Below, piece by piece: positions 60,583 to 64,000 of a stretch of 64,000 nucleotides of DNA. A program made the translations under genes and the position numbers. The notes under the pieces were generated by a model that saw nothing but the letters and a program-made list of their open reading frames with translations, did no database searches and was not told where the DNA came from. Origin of the DNA: Fidelibacterota bacterium (GTDB taxonomy: Bacteria; Fidelibacterota; Marinisomatia; Marinisomatales; SCKK01); contig SCKK01000003.1 in the NCBI GenBank assembly GCA_004124475.1, positions 58,540 to 122,539 of the forward strand, in the 5' to 3' direction. Each line of letters starts with the position of its first letter. The stretch's first letter is position 1.

Positions 60583-60656
60583 GCTAAACCCAATATTGCG
60601 TTTAGCGGGTTTACTCTTTAATAGTAAATTACGTTTTAACCGAAATCTCACGTATA
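60583..60656. repeat. Dispersed repeat with inverted arms (copy 2)
   Basis: GCTAAACCCAATATTG ... AGCGGGTTTA ... TACGTTTTAACCGAAA ... ACGTA; partner of 18081-18155, with TAAACCC/GGGTTTA arms. Confidence 0.7.
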
Positions 60657-60807
60657 ACCACAACCTTTTGTAATTTTATTACTAATATCAATAATCGTGG
60701 TTTTTGACACAACTGGAAAATAGCTCAAAAACCCGTCTCAAAACACCCTTTTTGTGTTTTAAAACTTATCTCAAAATCAAAGTATCAAAACGTGCCCTCC
60801 TACATGA

Positions 60808-60957
60808 GTTTTGAGAACTACCAGGGATTTGGGTTTGGGAATTGAGGATAGGCAGGTATTATTAGCTCATGCTACCAGTTCAGTAACAAAGATTTATACC
60901 CATCCTAATTTTGACCTGGCTCGGGATTATGTGAATCGAATTCAAATACCAAATTAA
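60808..60957 (+). pseudogene. 3' remnant of a tyrosine recombinase (phage-type integrase)
   Basis: In-frame RTTRDLGLGIEDRQVLLAHA, TSSVTKIYTHPNFDLARDYV then NRIQIPN and stop. It has the LLGH-(S/A)-x-x-x-T-x-x-Y-T-H signature: the His (AHA), Thr and catalytic Tyr (IYTH) of the C-terminal catalytic box. The upstream catalytic Arg region is lost behind a stop at 60805. This indicates past integration here. The rest of 60528-61246 shows no further gene. Confidence 0.65.
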
Positions 60958-61246
60958 AAATAAGAATGAATAGGACATCAACTTGAATAAAAGTCTAACT
61001 AATCATTTACGGGTGTTCCAACTCCTGTGTCTTCACTTTTAAATACTGTATATTGACAGATATACTGCAAATAGTTTTTCAATTCTAAAAAATATCTTAT
61101 AAGGATAATGGATTTCACTCGTTAGTGGGAGATTTGGGAGGCGAATACCAAGTTTCTCCATTTACCTTTTTGGTCAATCAAATTTGAAAAATAGGTGGTA
61201 GTTGCCTATATTAATATTAGTTTTTTGCGATATTTAGGTTGAATAA

Positions 61247-61720
61247 ATGAAAAACATGAGTAGGAGGTTAAAAATAATATATATTCTTGCCTTATTTTTT
61301 ATAGGTTGCGGATCACCGGAAAAAATACAAGAGCAAAAACAAGAAGAAATTACGGTTATTTTTGACTTAGAATCTCTTTACAGAAAGAATATTGATGAGA
61401 TTAGGACTGTTTTAGGTGAACCAACGGACGGTGATTTTATAGAACCAACAAAGCAACAAATTGAGTTTGGTGCGAGCGACGAGTGGAATAATACATTCAA
61501 CAAAGGTGAATACGAGTTATTAATAACTTTTAATGTGGCTAATAGAAATATTATTGATTTTTTTATTTCAACTGGTAATCCCTCAGGGAAAACAAAAAAT
61601 ACAAAAAAATTAGAACAGATTTTAGGCATACAAAATTCAACTAATTATACAGTTGAGTCAGTTAAATCTTTTAAGTCTCCTTCGTATTATACTGGAATAA
61701 AAGTAATACCAAAAAAATAG
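61247..61720 (+). CDS. Putative lipoprotein of unknown function
   Basis: 157 aa. Basic N-terminus, hydrophobic stretch and lipobox FFIGC-G (Cys at residue 21), followed by a Lys/Glu/Gln-rich linker (SPEKIQEQKQEE). The mature part (SLYRKNIDEIRTVLGEPTDG, YELLITFNVANRNIIDFFIS, KLEQILGIQNSTNYTVE) has an alpha/beta pattern reminiscent of small SmpA/OmlA-like (BamE-type) repeats (IxxVLGxP), a weak match. ATG 61250s context gives two close starts (61247 or 61256). Stands alone. Confidence 0.6.
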   Translation: MKNMSRRLKIIYILALFFIGCGSPEKIQEQKQEEITVIFDLESLYRKNIDEIRTVLGEPTDGDFIEPTKQQIEFGASDEWNNTFNKGEYELLITFNVANRNIIDFFISTGNPSGKTKNTKKLEQILGIQNSTNYTVESVKSFKSPSYYTGIKVIPKK

Positions 61721-61757
61721 TCACTTTGTAGAACACTAAGTTCACGCTACACGCTTT

Positions 61758-62333
61758 TCACGTCAGGTTGATTGGGGGTTGAACTAAGCCCCGCACCGCG
61801 GGAGCAGTTCTTCTTAAATTAATTAAATTTTGGTTTTCTTTTGAATATTGCCAAAGTGCTTTATCCAATATTCTCATATCAATATTGTGCTTCAAGGATA
61901 GCTCACGACAATAAGATACATATTTCCACCAAAATTCAAATGTATACTTGGTTGGGACTTTTTCAATACCCAAAGACCATAATGCTCTAAAGTCTAAAAT
62001 TGGATACAAATCATTGTGAAAAAAATGAAGAATTACAGAAGCAGATGGCCAACTAACACCATTTAGCAATGTTAAGATTTCTATTTTAGTTCTCTCTTCT
62101 TGAGTACTTAGGGCAATAGAAGTGATTTCTTTGATAAAAACAATCGAATTTTTTTTAACGTGTCCAGCACTTCTTGGCGACTTCCACTTACACACTTTAA
62201 ATAATTGAGATTTGGTTAAGTACCCATTATTCTTTACAATCGGTATCAATTTAATTACTTGGTTATCATTGACTGAATAACCATATCTATCCGCCCAATA
62301 AACCAGTTTTTTACCTGAAAATTTGATTCTCAT
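61758..62333 (-). CDS. Conserved unknown protein, possible helix-hairpin-helix fold
   Basis: 191 aa. KSQLFKVCKWKSPRSAGHVK, TKIEILTLLNGVSWPSASVI then LHFFHNDLYPILDFRALWSL. The L-x-GVxxxxASxxLxFxxxxxYPIxDxRxxxxL pattern recalls the HhH and Asp of HhH-GPD DNA glycosylases, but length and N-terminus differ, so I only suggest a related fold. The final residues (RRTAPAVRGLVQPPINLT) run through CCCGCACCGCGGG (a perfect small palindrome near 61795-61807) and look like a repeat-derived tail. Confidence 0.55.
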   Translation of the reverse strand: MRIKFSGKKLVYWADRYGYSVNDNQVIKLIPIVKNNGYLTKSQLFKVCKWKSPRSAGHVKKNSIVFIKEITSIALSTQEERTKIEILTLLNGVSWPSASVILHFFHNDLYPILDFRALWSLGIEKVPTKYTFEFWWKYVSYCRELSLKHNIDMRILDKALWQYSKENQNLINLRRTAPAVRGLVQPPINLT

Positions 62334-62712
62334 TTTGTTAGTTTATGATTTTCTCCATTTCCCTCATTCCTTCTCTCAATCATTATAATGCCGTTGTTTA
62401 GCATTCTCTGTAACAATGCACCTCCTTTAATTTTAACTGGTGTAGTTTACAGTATACTGGGGACAATCTCAATTATTGAGCAGAAACGCTCTTCAATTAA
62501 CTGATATGAGATTTTAACGAGTTGTCTACTGAAAAACAGTAATATCATAAATCACAATCCATAAAAAATATATAGATTGCCAAAATAAATAATCCCCCTC
62601 CCACTATTTCTTTTTTCAACTCCATAACTTACGTATACCCATTCTTTTCATTTCATAACTGAAAATTAATTGCCGTTCCTCAAACGAGCCCATAAATTCA
62701 CCACCCAAACCG
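62334..62712. other. Divergent intergenic region, no gene seen
   Basis: 379 bp AT-rich DNA between a minus-strand unknown gene and the plus-strand proline dehydrogenase. I see no convincing coding frame, hairpin or promoter. Confidence 0.5.
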
Positions 62713-63624
62713 ATGAAATTGGTCAACAACACCCTAGCAACCCTTCTTCCCCTAATCCCCAAATTATTCGTTAAGCGATTTGCAATGCGCTATGTCGCGG
62801 GTGTAACAGTAGAGGAAGCTCTATCTGTAGTTAACCGTTTAAATGGAACAGGATATTCAGTAACATTGGATATACTGGGGGAACACACCCAATCTCGCGA
62901 TAAAGCATACCAGGTAAAAGAGGCCTACTTTGACCTTTATGACGCAATTCACCATAGGGATGCGGACTGCAACATTTCTCTTAAACTGACCCATCTTGGT
63001 TTAGGGTTTGATGACGATTTAGCGGAAAATAATTTCTCTCAACTTTTGAATAAAGCAATATCACTCAATAATTTCCTGCGTATCGATATGGAGAATTCAC
63101 CCTATACGGACAGGACCATAAATCTTTATAATAAATATCGAGATGAAACAGATTGCATTGGGATCGTCATTCAGTCTTATCTCCTTAGAAGCGCCCACGA
63201 TATAGATAACCTCTCTGGAAACAGATTAAACGTCAGAATCTGCAAAGGGATTTATCGGGAGCCCGAAGAAATCGCCTATCAAGCGCCTGAAGAAATTCGG
63301 CAAAACTTCATTTCGTTGGTGCAGAAAGTGGTTGAAAACGGTGGATATGCTGCAATAGCTACCCATGACCTGTTCATTATCGACACACTGGAAACATGGA
63401 TCCTGAATAAAGAGATTTCCGGAAATCGTTATGAATTTCAGTTTTTGTATGGGGTCCCCATGGCAGGGCGACTTGAAAAACTCCTCGATGCCGGTCACAA
63501 AGTCCGTATCTATGTTCCCTTTGGCGAGGAATGGTATCCCTATTCCATCCGTAGGTTAAAAGAAAACCCTAAACTTGCAGGATATATCATAAAGAACTTT
63601 TTTAGAAAAAAAATAAAGTACTAA
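62713..63624 (+). CDS. putA: Proline dehydrogenase
   Basis: 303 aa, the usual size of monofunctional bacterial PRODH. TIM-barrel markers: VTLDILGEHTQS, ISLKLTHLGLGFDDD, LRIDMENSPYTDRT, GIVIQSYLLRSAHDI, NVRICKGIYREPEEIAYQ, AAIATHDLF, FQFLYGVPMAGRLEKLL, and the substrate-binding EEWYPYSIRRLKENP (two Arg for the proline carboxylate). FAD enzyme oxidising proline to pyrroline-5-carboxylate with electrons to quinone. ATG 62713 has no clear Shine-Dalgarno; the residues up to LVNNTLATLLPLIPK fit the family start. Confidence 0.92.
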   Translation: MKLVNNTLATLLPLIPKLFVKRFAMRYVAGVTVEEALSVVNRLNGTGYSVTLDILGEHTQSRDKAYQVKEAYFDLYDAIHHRDADCNISLKLTHLGLGFDDDLAENNFSQLLNKAISLNNFLRIDMENSPYTDRTINLYNKYRDETDCIGIVIQSYLLRSAHDIDNLSGNRLNVRICKGIYREPEEIAYQAPEEIRQNFISLVQKVVENGGYAAIATHDLFIIDTLETWILNKEISGNRYEFQFLYGVPMAGRLEKLLDAGHKVRIYVPFGEEWYPYSIRRLKENPKLAGYIIKNFFRKKIKY

Positions 63625-63809
63625 CATTTCTCATCTCATAATCAGGTATTTAATTTATTGTTTATCCTTCAGTTGACGGATGTGCTATAAATATCATTAT
63701 TAATGGTTCTTGAATTCAACTATTAAGTGCAACTCAAACACTGTTTGTAAAGAAAGCGGAGCTGCTGTAGGCTCTCCTCTTTTCTTTAAGACAAAAATGA
63801 GGAGCACAA

Positions 63810-64000
63810 ATGAGACACTACAGCCAGGTCACGCTGGAACAAAGATACGGAATATATTCTTTGCTTAAAACAGGTCATAATCAATCAGAAATTGCTGAAG
63901 TGATTGGCGTCCATAAATCGACAATTAGCCGAGAAGTGAAGCGGAACCGTGGCCAACGCGGCTATCGACATAAACAGGCTCATGCCAAGGCGCTAGATCA
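63810..64000 (+). mobile_element. IS30-family transposase, 5' part (runs off the window)
   Basis: Starts ATG 63810 after GAGGAGC. MRHYSQVTLEQRYGIYSLLK then TGHNQSEIAEVIGVHKSTIS, REVKRNRGQRGYRH: the IS30-type N-terminal helix-turn-helix (IAxxLGxxxSTISREIxRN). The DDE catalytic part is beyond the window. AAGAAAGCGGAGC / GCTCTCCTCTTTTCTT upstream (63750-63789) forms an imperfect hairpin and probably lies near the left end of the element. Confidence 0.88.

Overview
The window looks like chromosomal DNA from a bacterium of the FCB group, possibly Neomarinimicrobiota/Marinimicrobia or a relative. Three things point there: a secreted protein with a C-terminal Por/T9SS-type sorting domain (NHPNPFNPVTTIRYEL), numerous small four-helix-bundle (S23/IVP-like) genes, and complex I clusters with FCB-like gene order. 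Base composition is AT-rich by eye (about 40% GC), with clear GC-rich islands at about 5.4-7.1 kb and 55.3-55.9 kb. The phylum assignment is inference. I saw no rRNA or tRNA genes.

Layout. (1) 0-4.6 kb: tail of a fumarylacetoacetate-hydrolase-type gene, then a four-gene electron-transfer cassette (Cyc2-like cytochrome-porin, monoheme cytochrome, NapC/NirT-like tetraheme protein, small membrane protein). The cassette is bracketed by a ~205 bp direct duplication that carries a promoter. An Rrf2 regulator and a Dps ferritin follow. (2) 4.5-7.2 kb: a gene stump, a hemolysin-III-type membrane protein, and a GC-rich Asp-box (BNR) protein bounded by cassette-like GTTAGGC/GCCTAAC sites. (3) 7.2-19 kb, a defence island on the minus strand: two proteins with HEPN-type RX4H motifs, then hsdM, fic, hsdS, an IS200/RAYT-like transposase and hsdR. 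REP-like palindromes and a 41-bp tandem repeat lie between these genes, and a BrnT/BrnA-like toxin-antitoxin pair sits just upstream. (4) 19-47 kb: a cobalamin adenosyltransferase, then about 27 kb of minus-strand complex I genes. The cluster transcribed second is complete (nuoA-nuoN plus an Na+/H+ antiporter-like gene). The cluster transcribed first has nuoA, C, D and H-N but no nuoB, E, F or G. Three four-helix-bundle genes, one with a nonsense codon, sit in gaps of these clusters. (5) 47-54 kb, plus strand: a membrane-spanning propeller/PAS/LuxR regulator and a beta-helix secreted protein with 471-bp internal repeats. (6) 54-61 kb: a mixture of intact genes (Atm1-like ABC exporter, SQR-like flavoprotein) and gene fragments (protease, EamA, NmrA-like, GST, DsrE-like, integrase). 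It also holds a peroxiredoxin-like gene in which an in-frame UGA occupies the catalytic Cys position, followed by a SECIS-like hairpin. (7) 61-64 kb: a lipoprotein, an unknown conserved protein, proline dehydrogenase, and the start of an IS30-type transposase.

The strongest leads are the putative selenocysteine peroxiredoxin (55354-55887, minus), the double-HEPN/Fic/type I R-M locus with its embedded REP-RAYT system, the nuoB-less complex I cluster, the duplicated-promoter cytochrome-porin cassette, and a recurring pattern of short palindromes inserted in frame into protein-coding genes (HsdS, NuoG, a four-helix-bundle protein, the 191-aa protein).
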